This document shows, piece by piece, positions 39,878 through 49,568 of a stretch of 54,401 bases of DNA. Numbering within the stretch: the stretch's first letter is position 1; every line of letters begins with the position of its first letter. The translations under genes were made by a program, and so were the position numbers. The notes below the pieces were generated by a model. The model saw only the letters and a program-made list of their open reading frames with translations. It was not told the origin of the DNA and searched no databases. The DNA is from Verrucomicrobiota bacterium (lineage in GTDB: Bacteria; Verrucomicrobiota; Verrucomicrobiia; Limisphaerales; JAKPVM01): positions 1-54,401 of the forward strand of contig JAKPVM010000189.1 in assembly GCA_029572555.1 (NCBI GenBank), read 5' to 3'.

Positions 39878-41053
39878 TTACCGAGCCTTGCAACCTTCAG
39901 TCGTTTTTGCTTCTGAAACTAATCTTTTTATTTCCTTTTTAAATTCATCTAAACCTATACCAAATGCTGCTGAAATTGGCAAAAGTTTTATCCCTTTAAT
40001 ACGCCGTTTGAACTTGCGCAAATTAGATTCTGACTGGGATTCATCTATTTTGTTCGCGACAACAATTCTTGGTTTCTGTAAAAGAGCGGCGTCATAAATT
40101 CCTAGTTCTTTTATTAATTGCTCATAATCGTTCCAGGGTTCCTTACCCTCACTTGCTGCCATATCAATCAAGATTACAAGAATTTTACACCTCTCAATAT
40201 GCCGCAGAAATTTATGTCCCAAACCGACATTACGGTGCGCCCCTTCAATCAAACCCGGCACATCACACACCGTAAGCCGCGAAAAATCCTCATACACAAC
40301 CACCCCGATATGTGGGTGAAGCGTTGTGAATGGGTAAGGAGCAATTTTAGGACGCGCCGCAGAAATAGCGGAAAGCAACGTTGATTTTCCCGCATTCGGA
40401 TATCCAACAAGACCGATATCAGCAATAATTCTCAACTCAAGCATAAACTCGCCTTCATCTCCCGGCTCACCGGGTTGAGCAAATCTTGGGGTTTGCATAA
40501 CCGAATTAGCAAAGTTCCGATTCCCTAATCCGCCTCTTCCGCCTTTGCACAACACAAACCGTTGACCGTGTTCGGTTAAGTCCGCTATTATTTCGCCTTT
40601 AGGATGAGAATAGATTTGTGTCGGTCTGTCCTCCGTTTCATCTTTAGGTGGGGTTATAATCCTACTTGAAGGAATTAAAGAGCGCCTATCGCCAGCATAA
40701 GAAATTACAGGTTTAGAACCATCTATTTCTGTAACCATTACAGGCTCTAATACTTTTTCTAATTTCCAGACAAGAGTGCCACAAGGGACTTTAACAATCA
40801 AATCACTGCCGGAACGTCCATCCATTCCCTTACCTTTGCCGTGCTCACCGTTTTTGGCAATCAACCGCGGTTGGTAATATTCTGCGATTAAATCATTTAC
40901 ATCGCGATCAGCCTCAAGAATTACACTTCCACCGCGACCACCATTGCCACCGCAGGGGCCACCTTTTGGACGATATGTCTCGCGTAAAAAAGCAACACAA
41001 CCATCTCCACCGCGTCCGGCTCTGGCGTATATTTTAATCTCATCTACAAACAT
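39878..41053 (-). CDS. obgE: GTPase Obg with an insertion in the Obg-fold domain
   Basis: 391-residue ribosome-associated GTPase (CgtA), essential in large-subunit assembly and stress responses. Glycine-rich Obg domain 1-205 (GGPCGGNGGRGGSV near 31-44), then the GTPase domain with G1 GYPNAGKS (217-224), G3 DVPGLIEGA and G4 NKID. The C-terminal OCT domain is absent. Between GTLVWKLE and GEIIADLTEHGQ (about 98-152) there are some 50 residues not found in ordinary Obg, where this is a short turn. No rplU-rpmA is adjacent. TATAAT ends 5 bases before the ATG, and there is no Shine-Dalgarno sequence. Confidence 0.93.
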   Translation of the reverse strand: MFVDEIKIYARAGRGGDGCVAFLRETYRPKGGPCGGNGGRGGSVILEADRDVNDLIAEYYQPRLIAKNGEHGKGKGMDGRSGSDLIVKVPCGTLVWKLEKVLEPVMVTEIDGSKPVISYAGDRRSLIPSSRIITPPKDETEDRPTQIYSHPKGEIIADLTEHGQRFVLCKGGRGGLGNRNFANSVMQTPRFAQPGEPGDEGEFMLELRIIADIGLVGYPNAGKSTLLSAISAARPKIAPYPFTTLHPHIGVVVYEDFSRLTVCDVPGLIEGAHRNVGLGHKFLRHIERCKILVILIDMAASEGKEPWNDYEQLIKELGIYDAALLQKPRIVVANKIDESQSESNLRKFKRRIKGIKLLPISAAFGIGLDEFKKEIKRLVSEAKTTEGCKAR

Positions 41054-41110
41054 TCGGAATTATAATATACACTTAAATTCAGCCATCGCAAACATTAGAT
41101 ATTCAGGTAT

Positions 41111-41136
41111 AAAAAAGGATGCCCTTTTGAGCATCC
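41111..41136 (-). terminator. Rho-independent terminator of leuB
   Basis: A 7-bp stem with one G-T pair (41117-41123 with 41130-41136) and a 6-base loop about 20 bases past the leuB stop. On the minus strand it is followed by six T residues. Confidence 0.8.
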
Positions 41137-41158
41137 CTGAGTTTTCTATAATAATAAT

Positions 41159-42262
41159 TTAAACTGATGCTGCAACAAGGTCGCCGACTTCGGTGGTCGA
41201 ATAACCCATCTTACCTGCTGCAAGAGATTTCAATTTACCACGAACAATTTTTATCACGGCGTTTTCAATCGCCTCTGCGGCATTAGCTTCACCGAGGAAA
41301 TCAAGCATCATTGCACCGGCGCAAATTGCCGCAAGCGGATTAATCACATTTTTCCCTGTATATTTTGGTGCACTGCCGCCAATAGGTTCAAACATACTTG
41401 TGCCATTTGGGTTAATATTCCCGCCAGCAGCAATTCCCATACCACCCTGAATCATTGCGCCAAGGTCAGTTACAATATCGCCAAACATATTATCAGTAAC
41501 AATGACATCAAACCATTCTGGATTTTTTACAAACCACATAGTAGTCGCATCAATGTGGGCATACTCCAGTTTTACTTCGGGATATGAAGCACCCATTTCA
41601 TTGAATGCCCGATACCATAAGTCAAAGGCATAGGTTAAAACATTTGTCTTTCCCGACAAAGTAAGCTGAGCGCGTTTGCCTGCCACAATATCTTCGGGTT
41701 TAAGACGATTCCATGGTGTTTTAGAATGACGACGCATTGCGTATTCAAACGAATATTTCAAACATCTATCTATACCTCGCCGAGTATTAATGCTTTCCTG
41801 AACAGCAATCTCGTTTGCCGTACCTTTAAATACAAACCCACCTGCGCCAGTATAAAGTCCTTCATTGTTCTCACGAACTACCACAAAATCAATGTCTTCG
41901 GGCTTCTTATCTTTGAGTGGGCAAAACCGTTCATCATAAAGTTTGACAGGTCTTAGGTTAATATACTGCTCAAGTTCAAACCGCATTCTAAGTAAAATCC
42001 CTTTTTCAAGAATTCCGGGCTTTACATCAGGATGACCAATCGCCCCAAGTAGTATTGCTGGAAATTTGCGCAGCTCATCAATAGCGCTGTCAGGCAACAC
42101 TTCGCCTGTGCGCAAGTAACGTTCTCCGCCGAAATCATATTCAACGTAGTTAAGTTTTAGTTCAAATTTCTTTGCTGCCGCATCCAGCACTTTTATAGCC
42201 TCCCGAACAACCTCCGGTCCGGTGCCATCCCCGCCAATTACTGCTATGTTATAATTTTTCAT
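41159..42262 (-). CDS. leuB: 3-isopropylmalate dehydrogenase
   Basis: 367-residue beta-decarboxylating dehydrogenase that oxidises 3-isopropylmalate to the leucine precursor. Motifs: [14 protein letters not shown] near 9-22, [19 protein letters not shown] around 91-109, [10 protein letters not shown], and the metal/NAD region [13 protein letters not shown] with [14 protein letters not shown]. The NAD-binding loop lacks the Lys-Tyr pair of NADP-dependent isocitrate dehydrogenase in its usual context. Tartrate or homoisocitrate dehydrogenases are close relatives; the presence of leuD in the window favours LeuB. It is followed by a terminator. Confidence 0.88.
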   Translation of the reverse strand: MKNYNIAVIGGDGTGPEVVREAIKVLDAAAKKFELKLNYVEYDFGGERYLRTGEVLPDSAIDELRKFPAILLGAIGHPDVKPGILEKGILLRMRFELEQYINLRPVKLYDERFCPLKDKKPEDIDFVVVRENNEGLYTGAGGFVFKGTANEIAVQESINTRRGIDRCLKYSFEYAMRRHSKTPWNRLKPEDIVAGKRAQLTLSGKTNVLTYAFDLWYRAFNEMGASYPEVKLEYAHIDATTMWFVKNPEWFDVIVTDNMFGDIVTDLGAMIQGGMGIAAGGNINPNGTSMFEPIGGSAPKYTGKNVINPLAAICAGAMMLDFLGEANAAEAIENAVIKIVRGKLKSLAAGKMGYSTTEVGDLVAASV

Positions 42263-42361
42263 TCTTTTTAAACGTTCAATTTTAACTAATTTAAAGCAAC
42301 TTTTTTTTAATTCAATTAATTTAATAGGTAAGAAAAATAAAATATTTTATTCAGACGGTCC

Positions 42362-43531
42362 CTATATTAGCCCTCGTTTATTAAATTCGTTTATTACAAA
42401 ATTGTATTCTCCAATTAATTGTTCGACTACATTTCTGTTCTTAAATGACTGTGGCAATATGTTGAAGGTATAAGTTTCAATTTCAAAATGTGAACATATA
42501 GAGGGCGATTTTTTTAGGATATCCATCATATCTTGAATATGAAATAGCGTGCTTCTTATTGGTGGTTCGGGGATAGAATAAAGCGGGATATGAAAATGGA
42601 TCCGCCATTCTTCCATTTCTGGGAAGCGATTTTCTTCAGCCATTTTGAGCGCAATATCCAAATCTTTAACTCTAATTAATAAACCGTTTTTTGTCTTAAT
42701 TATTGTTTGATGTAAATAGGTTGGCTCGCTAAAAGTTTTTAAAATTCTCAGCACCGGTTTTGTTGGAATTACAGAGATTGCGCAGGAGAGATGAATTTTG
42801 CTTACTTTAATTCCTACGTTAACAAGCCGAGTAATCGCATCATTCGCATCTTCATATTCAATTGCAATATGACAGCAATCGTAATTAATTCCTAAATGCT
42901 GTTTAAGTTGCGCTTCATCAGGATAAATTTCCAGCAATTGTCCAAAGAAGTCAACGAATTCAGAGGTTGTCTCCACTAATCCTAATGGTTCAGGTTCAAT
43001 GCCAAGATGTAATACCCTTTTCTTTTTATCAGCCAATCTCTCAATATAATCAACGCACCTTAATAGATTTGCCTGTGCCGTCTTTAATTTTTCTGACGAT
43101 AAATTAAATTCCTTAAATGAAACGGGCATCGTGCTTACGCTACCATCGCAATCTTCCGGGACAATTTCACTCAAAATATCAAATAACACTTTGGTATATT
43201 CAAGCCGCTCTTCGCTTGACCAGTCCGGAAGAAATACCTTTTCTTTTACATAAGTATTGTGAAATTCGCCGTAAGGAAATCCGTTTATGGTAAAGACATA
43301 ACTATTGTTTTCATCAAGCCATTTTCTAAAGTGTAAAAGTTGTGATTTATCCTGCAACTCTTTAGCCGCCAATGCGCTTAACCTTAATCCAATTCCGAAT
43401 CGTTTTGAACCAGCAACAGTTTTTCGGACGCAATTTGAATATTTACGCAAAGCGTCAAAGGTCTCATCCCAACTTTCTGCGGGATGGATATTAGTAGAAT
43501 AGGCAAGGTGAAAATTGGGACTAAATTTCAT
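42362..43531 (-). CDS. eboE: EboE-like sugar-isomerase-fold protein
   Basis: 389-residue protein resembling EboE, a TIM-barrel protein of the xylose isomerase-like/AP endonuclease 2 fold. The start FHLAYSTNIHPAESWDE and the segment GFPYGEFHNTYVKEKVFLPDW are characteristic of EboE; LHLGIEPEPLGLVETTSEFVDFF and GINYDCCHIAIEYEDA follow the metal-site strands of the fold. In cyanobacteria the ebo genes are needed to move scytonemin precursors to the periplasm, and in Pseudomonas they are linked to nematode repulsion; the chemical step is unknown. It lies 26 bases after the TatD-family gene. Confidence 0.8.
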   Translation of the reverse strand: MKFSPNFHLAYSTNIHPAESWDETFDALRKYSNCVRKTVAGSKRFGIGLRLSALAAKELQDKSQLLHFRKWLDENNSYVFTINGFPYGEFHNTYVKEKVFLPDWSSEERLEYTKVLFDILSEIVPEDCDGSVSTMPVSFKEFNLSSEKLKTAQANLLRCVDYIERLADKKKRVLHLGIEPEPLGLVETTSEFVDFFGQLLEIYPDEAQLKQHLGINYDCCHIAIEYEDANDAITRLVNVGIKVSKIHLSCAISVIPTKPVLRILKTFSEPTYLHQTIIKTKNGLLIRVKDLDIALKMAEENRFPEMEEWRIHFHIPLYSIPEPPIRSTLFHIQDMMDILKKSPSICSHFEIETYTFNILPQSFKNRNVVEQLIGEYNFVINEFNKRGLI

Positions 43532-43557
43532 ATCAAAAATTATGGATAAATTGAATT

Positions 43558-44361
43558 TCAGATTACTTTAAAGTTTGGCGACTGGGACAAAAATTTATAA
43601 GGGTTTTGAAAAATTAATCTGTCAATTTCCTCTTCGCTATGTCCTCGTTGGCGCATTTCCAGGGCCAGATACGGCACAGCCAGAGGAAGGCTATTGCCCC
43701 AATCAGCGGCGCCATTTACCCAGATTCTTTCAAAACCATAGATTTCAATAATATCAATAGCCCTTGCAGTGGTGCATTTTGTTTGCGGATACAAGGTCAA
43801 GCCAGCCCAATAACCTTCATCGAGGGCTAACTTGACGGTATGTTCTTCACAATGGTCAATTATGACTTTATGAGGTGGAATTTTGCCATTGTTTTTGATG
43901 GCATCAATCGTCAGCCGCGTTCCTTTTAACTTATCTTCCAGATGTGGTGTATGAACAAGGACAAGTGTTTGATACTTTGCCGCAAGTTCCAGTTGCATTT
44001 CCAACACCTTTAATTCATTTTTGGTATTTCTGTTTAAGCCGATTTCTCCAATCCCAAGCACATTTTGATGATTAATGAAATTCGGTATCATTGAAACGAC
44101 ATCTCTGGCAAGTTGGAGGTTTTCGGCTTCTTTAGGATTGATGCACAGCCAGCAAAAATGCTTTATGCCATAGCGAGCAGCGCGTTTAGGTTCATATTGC
44201 GTCAACTGGATAAAATAATCTTTAAATCCATCCGCTGAACACCTATCAAATCCTGCCCAGAAAGATGGTTCGCTGATAGCAACACAACCTGAAACAGCCA
44301 TTTTTTGATAATCATCAGTAACCCGGCTTACCATGTGTATGTGTGGTTCAATATATCGCAT
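43558..44361 (-). CDS. TatD-family metal-dependent hydrolase, EboB-like
   Basis: 267-residue amidohydrolase-fold enzyme. Metal ligands are complete: H7 and H9 (PHIHM), E106 (GIGEIGLNR), H137 (LVHTPH), H170 (IIDHCEE) and D220 (GAADWGN). It differs from housekeeping TatD nucleases in its start (YIEPHIHMVSR) and in segments such as SEPSFWAGFDR, and matches the TatD-like protein found in Ebo clusters. It lies 12 bases after the 90-residue gene and just upstream of the EboE-like gene, so the three form one operon. The substrate is unknown. Confidence 0.8.
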   Translation of the reverse strand: MRYIEPHIHMVSRVTDDYQKMAVSGCVAISEPSFWAGFDRCSADGFKDYFIQLTQYEPKRAARYGIKHFCWLCINPKEAENLQLARDVVSMIPNFINHQNVLGIGEIGLNRNTKNELKVLEMQLELAAKYQTLVLVHTPHLEDKLKGTRLTIDAIKNNGKIPPHKVIIDHCEEHTVKLALDEGYWAGLTLYPQTKCTTARAIDIIEIYGFERIWVNGAADWGNSLPLAVPYLALEMRQRGHSEEEIDRLIFQNPYKFLSQSPNFKVI

Positions 44362-44373
44362 AAAACATCTTTG

Positions 44374-44646
44374 TTATTTAGATTGTGAAGGATTAAATGC
44401 GCCTATTGCAGATTTTGAATCCGATTTTTCAATAGGTTCAGAGGTCAGGTCGCTAAACGATAACAAGGAGCGTTTTGCACATTCAGGCTCTTCCTTGGTT
44501 AATTCATATAAAGCCTTTCTAAATGCAGCCAATCTAAAATCCTCGCTGCCATTAGCCCTCTCAACACGGTCAATAAATGCCGCAATTTCTATAAGGTTAT
44601 GGCGCGCCGCCAAAAAATATAAATCAAGAACCTCTTTCTTTGTCAT
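44374..44646 (-). CDS. Small unknown protein heading the Ebo-type operon
   Basis: 90-residue soluble protein: a mostly helical N-terminal half (MTKKEVLDLYFLAARHNLIE, IAAFIDRVERANG) and a polar C-terminal tail. It is far shorter than EboA (over 200 residues) and I do not recognise a domain. The overall composition and its position, 12 bases before the TatD-like gene on the same strand, support a real gene. The divergent GDP-fucose synthase gene starts 120 bases away. Confidence 0.65.
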   Translation of the reverse strand: MTKKEVLDLYFLAARHNLIEIAAFIDRVERANGSEDFRLAAFRKALYELTKEEPECAKRSLLSFSDLTSEPIEKSDSKSAIGAFNPSQSK

Positions 44647-44729
44647 AATATTATTATTTTAAACCCACATTTTAAAAAATGTCTATGAAACTTTAATGAT
44701 GAATTTGTGTTTTGAACGGATAAAGATTG

Positions 44730-44758
44730 TTGAAAATTTTATTCAAATATTTTTAAAT
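44730..44758 (+). promoter_or_regulatory. Promoter-like element before the GDP-fucose synthase gene
   Basis: TTGAAA (44730-44735), a 17-base spacer and TTAAAT (44753-44758), 8 bases before the ATG. The predicted start falls almost on the start codon, implying a leaderless mRNA. The -35 box matches at 5 of 6 positions, the -10 at 4. Confidence 0.45.
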
Positions 44759-44766
44759 GACTGAAT

Positions 44767-45729
44767 ATGGGACTTAATAAGGACGGAAAAATTTATATTG
44801 CGGGTCATACCGGACTTGTTGGCAGCGCATTATGGCGGGAGCTACAAAGACAGGGTTACACAAATCTTGTAGGTAAAACGCGGGATGAACTTGATTTGAT
44901 GAACACTCAAGCAGTGAACCTGTTCTTTGAAAACGAACGTCCTGAATTTGTGTTTTTAGCTGCTGCAAAGGTTGGTGGCATCCTTGCAAATAGCAAATAT
45001 CCTGTTGATTTTTTGCAGGACAATTTGAAAATTCAACTCAACATCATCGAGGCTGCGCACAAATACGGCATTAAAAAACTATTGTTTCTTGGGAGTTCCT
45101 GCATATACCCCAAATATGCCCCGCAACCTATGAAGGAAGAATATCTTTTAAACGGTGCTCTTGAACCTACAAACGAATGGTATGCTATCGCAAAAATTGC
45201 AGGATTAAAACTTTGTCAGGCATATCGCAGGCAATACGGCTGCAATTTTATCAGTGTAATGCCAACAAACCTGTACGGTATAAACGACAATTATCATCCA
45301 TCTGATTCGCACGTCTTGCCGGCTATGATTCGGCGATTCTATGAAGCCAAAGAATCAGGCGCCGAATCAGCTACCTGCTGGGGAACAGGAACACCAAGAC
45401 GAGAATTTTTATATGTTGACGACCTTGCCAATGCCTGCCTGTTTTTAATGAATAACTATGATGATGAACAAATAATAAACATTGGTTGCGGATATGATAT
45501 TACAATTAAAGAATTAAGCGAAATAGTCGTTGATGTCATTGGATACAATGGCAAAATCAACTGGGATACATCAAAACCAGACGGTACGCCAAGAAAACTT
45601 CTTGATTGCTCGCGAATCTTTTCTATGGGCTGGCGTCCAAAATATGATTTAAAAACAGGCATCAGACTCGCCTACGAAGATTTTCTTAAAAGATACAAAA
45701 CAGGTTCTTTTGAAAAAGGCAGATTTTAA
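44767..45729 (+). CDS. fcl: GDP-L-fucose synthase
   Basis: 320-residue short-chain dehydrogenase-type epimerase/reductase that turns GDP-4-keto-6-deoxymannose into GDP-L-fucose for surface glycans. NADP-binding [10 protein letters not shown] (13-22), catalytic S110 and C112 (GSSCIYP), Y139 and K143 (YxxxK), and [13 protein letters not shown] are all present. The partner GDP-mannose 4,6-dehydratase (gmd) is not adjacent. It is a single gene, with no Shine-Dalgarno sequence. Confidence 0.92.
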   Translation: MGLNKDGKIYIAGHTGLVGSALWRELQRQGYTNLVGKTRDELDLMNTQAVNLFFENERPEFVFLAAAKVGGILANSKYPVDFLQDNLKIQLNIIEAAHKYGIKKLLFLGSSCIYPKYAPQPMKEEYLLNGALEPTNEWYAIAKIAGLKLCQAYRRQYGCNFISVMPTNLYGINDNYHPSDSHVLPAMIRRFYEAKESGAESATCWGTGTPRREFLYVDDLANACLFLMNNYDDEQIINIGCGYDITIKELSEIVVDVIGYNGKINWDTSKPDGTPRKLLDCSRIFSMGWRPKYDLKTGIRLAYEDFLKRYKTGSFEKGRF

Positions 45730-45849
45730 TTATATTGACGACATAATATTAACACTGTTTTTTATAGTTTTTATTTCACGGACAAAAATGTTTGAACTCC
45801 AATGTAATTTCAGATTTTCAAAATGTATTGTTTATAGTATTATTGATTT

Positions 45850-46296
45850 ATGAAGATTACCGACATCCTGCAAGGCGAACACATTGTTCTACATAATCTA
45901 TTTGACCATATTGAAAAGGTTGCTCCAAAATTGAAAACTCTCGCCGAAATAAAGACAATAGCAAGTTTAATGGAATCTCTTATTAATGCACACGGAAAAG
46001 TCGAGGACGAAATGGTTAGCCTGCCGCTTGATCATTATCTTGAACATATTGGCCAACTTGAAAAATTTCATTATGAACATACCGAAATCAATGAAAATTT
46101 AAAGAAAATCCAGTCTTCTAAAAGCATAAAAGAAGCCCGCAAATTGTTATTAAATGCCGTTGTATTTTCGCGATGCCACTTTGATAATGAGGAACGGAAT
46201 TTCTTTCCCCTTGCGGAAAAGTTTCTAAAAAATAGCACGCTCGAAACACTCGGTAAGACATATTTTGAAAAGCGAAAAAAGATACTCGGCGAGTGA
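45850..46296 (+). CDS. Hemerythrin-domain protein
   Basis: 148-residue four-helix bundle with the hemerythrin HHE di-iron pattern: H11 or H15, H48 with E52/E54, H74/H77, and H110 with E114/E115. Such proteins bind oxygen or nitric oxide, or help repair iron-sulfur clusters (YtfE-like), but the YtfE N-terminal domain is missing here. No operon partner; a TATAGT lies 11 bases before the ATG. The role is open. Confidence 0.8.
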   Translation: MKITDILQGEHIVLHNLFDHIEKVAPKLKTLAEIKTIASLMESLINAHGKVEDEMVSLPLDHYLEHIGQLEKFHYEHTEINENLKKIQSSKSIKEARKLLLNAVVFSRCHFDNEERNFFPLAEKFLKNSTLETLGKTYFEKRKKILGE

Positions 46297-46317
46297 TATT
46301 TAATTAACCCGATTAGA

Positions 46318-49300
46318 TTAATTTATCTTAATCGTATAAAATTTCATCGCGGGCAAGTTTGTATCCACTACTATCTTTTCCGGGACATCAAATACATCGT
46401 TCGCAATCACCTGCCAATTTTTTAATGGTATAAAAAGTTTTTCGTTTGCGAATACTGTAAATTCGCGTCCTTGCGGTCCATTAAGTTCTAACATAACACC
46501 ATCACTGGTTCTTTTTATGCCAATCTTTGGCGCATAGGTGCCATAATAAAATGTAGCTGAAACAGTTGCATCAACATCGGTTTTCAGCCTTACCCAGTGA
46601 GCAGAATAGCCTTGTGGAAATTGGTATTTAACTGTTTGTCCAGGTTCAACCGTAAAACGACCATATTCAGACCATACATTATTTGCGGCAAAATCAACTT
46701 CAACTATGAATGTAACCGAACGGTCTGATTTATGCGATAATTCAAGAACTTTTCGACCATAGCCGAACATCAGATACGGGTCGCTTGGTGTTAATGCAGT
46801 AACCTGTGTATCCTTCCACGGCCCGCCAATACCGCTCGGTTCTCCCATTTGCCATAGGTCATCAACATTTCCAAACCATAACGCAGCGCTTCCATCATCC
46901 GCCTTAAAAATATGTTCGCCGGACACATTTGTTTTAACTCCGGAAATTACAAACAATCCACGCCAAGAGGCAAAATCGCTAATTCGTTTGTTATGCGTGC
47001 TAATTGGTCTGATTTTTCTAAATCCGCCGGCGTCAGAACGAGGGACTTCATAAAATGTCCCGTGTGCTTGAAAAAGATTTCGCTCTGTAACAACCTCGCG
47101 AAGTCCTCTTGGAAAACCGCTAATAAATGGCGTATCATAATTTACGCTTGTTTTAGGCAGACGAAATCGATCTGTTCCGTTGGTATAAATCACCGACGCT
47201 GCGTCTATCGTAAAATCTGCGTTATCAAGAGAATACTGTGTTCGCAATGTAGATTCCGAAGTCGGGTTATTTGTAGCCTTTAATACCAATGAGCCATCGA
47301 CCTCGTAATAGACAGGGGTAACATTGTTAGAACTGTTGACAAGATTTGCAGCAAACTCAAGGATTTTTGCATTGCCCTGCTTCGGACGAATAATTCCATC
47401 GGAGTAATTCGTTTTTTCGTTCACATCGGCTATACCATCAAAGAGTTGCAGGTTTGCCCTACGAGGTTCATTTAAAAGATGGAAATATGCCGTTAAACCA
47501 TTGGCGTTGTTTTCGGGAACAAGCCGAACCCACCACATAGCAATTTGTGGCAGTTTATACCACACATATCCGCCGCCGCTTATGCTCAAATTAGTTAAAG
47601 TTTGCCAATTGCCATTGCCAGTTGGGTCATATTCAATCCTCAAAGTTAATCCGCTGCTGCCGGTTAATTTTAAATGCAAAATCCGTTCAGAAAATCCATA
47701 AACAAGGAATGGGTCGCTTTGGACATTTTCAGACACATCGTCGTTCATATAAACACCGCCAAACCCGGAAGGCGAACCCCATTTTTCCATATCCTCAATT
47801 TTCCCTAACCATATCGCCGAATGAGATTGACCCGCCCATTTATTGTTTCCAGTGGTTGAAGTATCGTCTCTCGTCATCACCAAATTCCCGTTCCACCAAC
47901 AATAATCAACCGGCATCTTTAAATAAGTGCAAATCGGTTTTATACCTGCGGTGTTGCCCGGAATGAAGTTTGACGGAAAGTTATAAAACATCCCATGCAT
48001 GTGGGCTAAATAAAAACCATTGGTTATTTCTCTTATTCTTGGCCATTCAGTATACCACCCGTGAAGGGCATCGTGTGTATAACTCCCTTTTGGTAACCGA
48101 TAACTATACCACTGATTATTATACAAGACCTTCAAAATAACTGACCTTTTATCCCATCCCAAAGCCCAGATTGGGTTAGTATCATTAGCACCATACAAAC
48201 CGCCGGGCGAGGTTATTTCTGTAAAATTCTTTCTTTCTACAATCCTCCAGCCATTTGTTAAATCCAATGTTAGGTTTTCCGCAAGAACGCCTGCGGGTCC
48301 ATTGAAGTTTTTATCGTTATTATAGCTCCAACCCGGTTCTCCATTGTTGGCATAGATGATTCTGCTTTGTCCCGTGTAACACCCTTTCCCGTGGTATCCC
48401 GGAAGAACTGAACTTCCAGTTCCTTGAACATCCGGATATAACGTATTCACCTCTAATGTATTAACATCCACCTCATAGAAACCCTCTTCCATTGTGGCAA
48501 AATAGACCTTGTTTTCAGGATTTGTTAAATGCCGTGTAACAGAAGTTAACCTGCCAGGCATTACAGAAGGCGGAATAACTCGCACATCGCCATTTGTATT
48601 TATAAAATACGGTCCGATTATAAGTTGTCGGGATTCTCTATGAATCATTCGGCAAGCGTGGGTTCCGCCAACGCTTCCTGAAAAGGCTTTTAGATTAAGA
48701 TTTGTATCAACGCTCCATAGTTTATCTGCGCTGCCATTCGGCGAATGTGGAGGATAAGTTATAAACCATAATTTGCCAGCCCATTCAGCGACTGCCCCTA
48801 TTCCACACTCCCCGTCGTTGTTAAAGACCAAAAGATGCGGATAAGTACCGCTAATATTAAGAATCGCATTTGAGACAGAACCCGGCGAGGAAATAACCAC
48901 TGCCTTCACCTCGTCAATATCAAATCCGGGATTGTTTCCAAAAACAGTTGTAAAAACAAAATATCTCGCTGAATTCGTCTTTGGATTTCCATTTTGAAAA
49001 TAAGCCAAATTTGTCGCCGTTGAAGTAAAAATATCGCTATTGGGTCCAGACAACTCAATATCATAAGAGGCGCTTGCGGCACCCCAATTTTTACCTGTCA
49101 ATCTCACCCTGTACCATTGTTCATCAAGGACGGAACCAAGTTGTGGAATTGTATTCCATACATTGTTTGCATAAGCAGCCCAGCCATTCTGGTATCGCAA
49201 ATTTATCGTTGCAGCGCCACTTCCTATTGAACCCGTTGAATCGGAAACTTGCAGGTTAAATTGCCGCTGAGAGCTTGAACGGACACGAAAGAAATAATCA

Positions 49301-49560
49301 ATTGAGAAATCTTTTGCGCCATCTAAAAAAATATTGTCAAACCTTGCGCCGAGTTCGCGACCAGTTGTTGATGTGTACGGCAAGAGCCTTGCGAAATTTG
49401 TTGTCCTTGCGGCTGCACCGCCGGTTTGAATGAGAACACCGGACTTTATACCCCAATCATTAGAAAAATCACCACTTTCAAAACCATCTTCAACCTGCCC
49501 ATAAAGTAAAAATGGGAGACTGAAAACAACAAGCCATAAGCAAGGTTTAAGACGTTTCAT
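46318..49560 (-). CDS. Large secreted protein with an internal duplication
   Basis: 1080-residue exported protein of unknown function. A Sec signal peptide covers residues 1-21. Residues about 25-225 resemble a concanavalin/LamG-like beta sandwich; about 240-480 contain short repeated beta segments suggesting a propeller-like fold; residues 487-695 and 798-1007 are a tandem duplication; the end (residues 1020-1080, NWQVIANDVFDVP...MKFYTIKIN) resembles the C-terminal domain common in verrucomicrobial secreted proteins. No catalytic motif is evident and it is not a PEP-CTERM protein. TTGAAT-N16-AATAAT lies 8 bases before the ATG. Confidence 0.8.
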   Translation of the reverse strand: MKRLKPCLWLVVFSLPFLLYGQVEDGFESGDFSNDWGIKSGVLIQTGGAAARTTNFARLLPYTSTTGRELGARFDNIFLDGAKDFSIDYFFRVRSSSQRQFNLQVSDSTGSIGSGAATINLRYQNGWAAYANNVWNTIPQLGSVLDEQWYRVRLTGKNWGAASASYDIELSGPNSDIFTSTATNLAYFQNGNPKTNSARYFVFTTVFGNNPGFDIDEVKAVVISSPGSVSNAILNISGTYPHLLVFNNDGECGIGAVAEWAGKLWFITYPPHSPNGSADKLWSVDTNLNLKAFSGSVGGTHACRMIHRESRQLIIGPYFINTNGDVRVIPPSVMPGRLTSVTRHLTNPENKVYFATMEEGFYEVDVNTLEVNTLYPDVQGTGSSVLPGYHGKGCYTGQSRIIYANNGEPGWSYNNDKNFNGPAGVLAENLTLDLTNGWRIVERKNFTEITSPGGLYGANDTNPIWALGWDKRSVILKVLYNNQWYSYRLPKGSYTHDALHGWYTEWPRIREITNGFYLAHMHGMFYNFPSNFIPGNTAGIKPICTYLKMPVDYCWWNGNLVMTRDDTSTTGNNKWAGQSHSAIWLGKIEDMEKWGSPSGFGGVYMNDDVSENVQSDPFLVYGFSERILHLKLTGSSGLTLRIEYDPTGNGNWQTLTNLSISGGGYVWYKLPQIAMWWVRLVPENNANGLTAYFHLLNEPRRANLQLFDGIADVNEKTNYSDGIIRPKQGNAKILEFAANLVNSSNNVTPVYYEVDGSLVLKATNNPTSESTLRTQYSLDNADFTIDAASVIYTNGTDRFRLPKTSVNYDTPFISGFPRGLREVVTERNLFQAHGTFYEVPRSDAGGFRKIRPISTHNKRISDFASWRGLFVISGVKTNVSGEHIFKADDGSAALWFGNVDDLWQMGEPSGIGGPWKDTQVTALTPSDPYLMFGYGRKVLELSHKSDRSVTFIVEVDFAANNVWSEYGRFTVEPGQTVKYQFPQGYSAHWVRLKTDVDATVSATFYYGTYAPKIGIKRTSDGVMLELNGPQGREFTVFANEKLFIPLKNWQVIANDVFDVPEKIVVDTNLPAMKFYTIKIN
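46540..47169 (-). repeat. Second copy of the ~210-residue internal repeat
   Basis: Encodes residues 798-1007 of the large secreted protein. Matching landmarks with the first copy are RLPK at the start, AHGTFYEVP, ALWFGNVDDLWQMGEPSG, SDPYLMFGYGRKVLEL, VEVDFAANNVWSEYG and WVRLKTDVDATVSATFYYG. The copies differ clearly in sequence, so the duplication is old. Confidence 0.75.
47476..48102 (-). repeat. First copy of the ~210-residue internal repeat
   Basis: Encodes residues 487-695 of the large secreted protein, with landmarks RLPK, MHGMFYNFPS, AIWLGKIEDMEKWGSPSG, SDPFLVYGFSERILHL, IEYDPTGNGNWQTL and WVRLVPENNANGLTAYFHL in the same order and spacing as in the second copy. Confidence 0.75.
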
Positions 49561-49568
49561 AGAAACAA

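Noticed and set aside
44374-44646. 90-residue protein as EboA
   Set aside because: EboA proteins exceed 200 residues and I see no shared motif; it is kept as an unknown protein.
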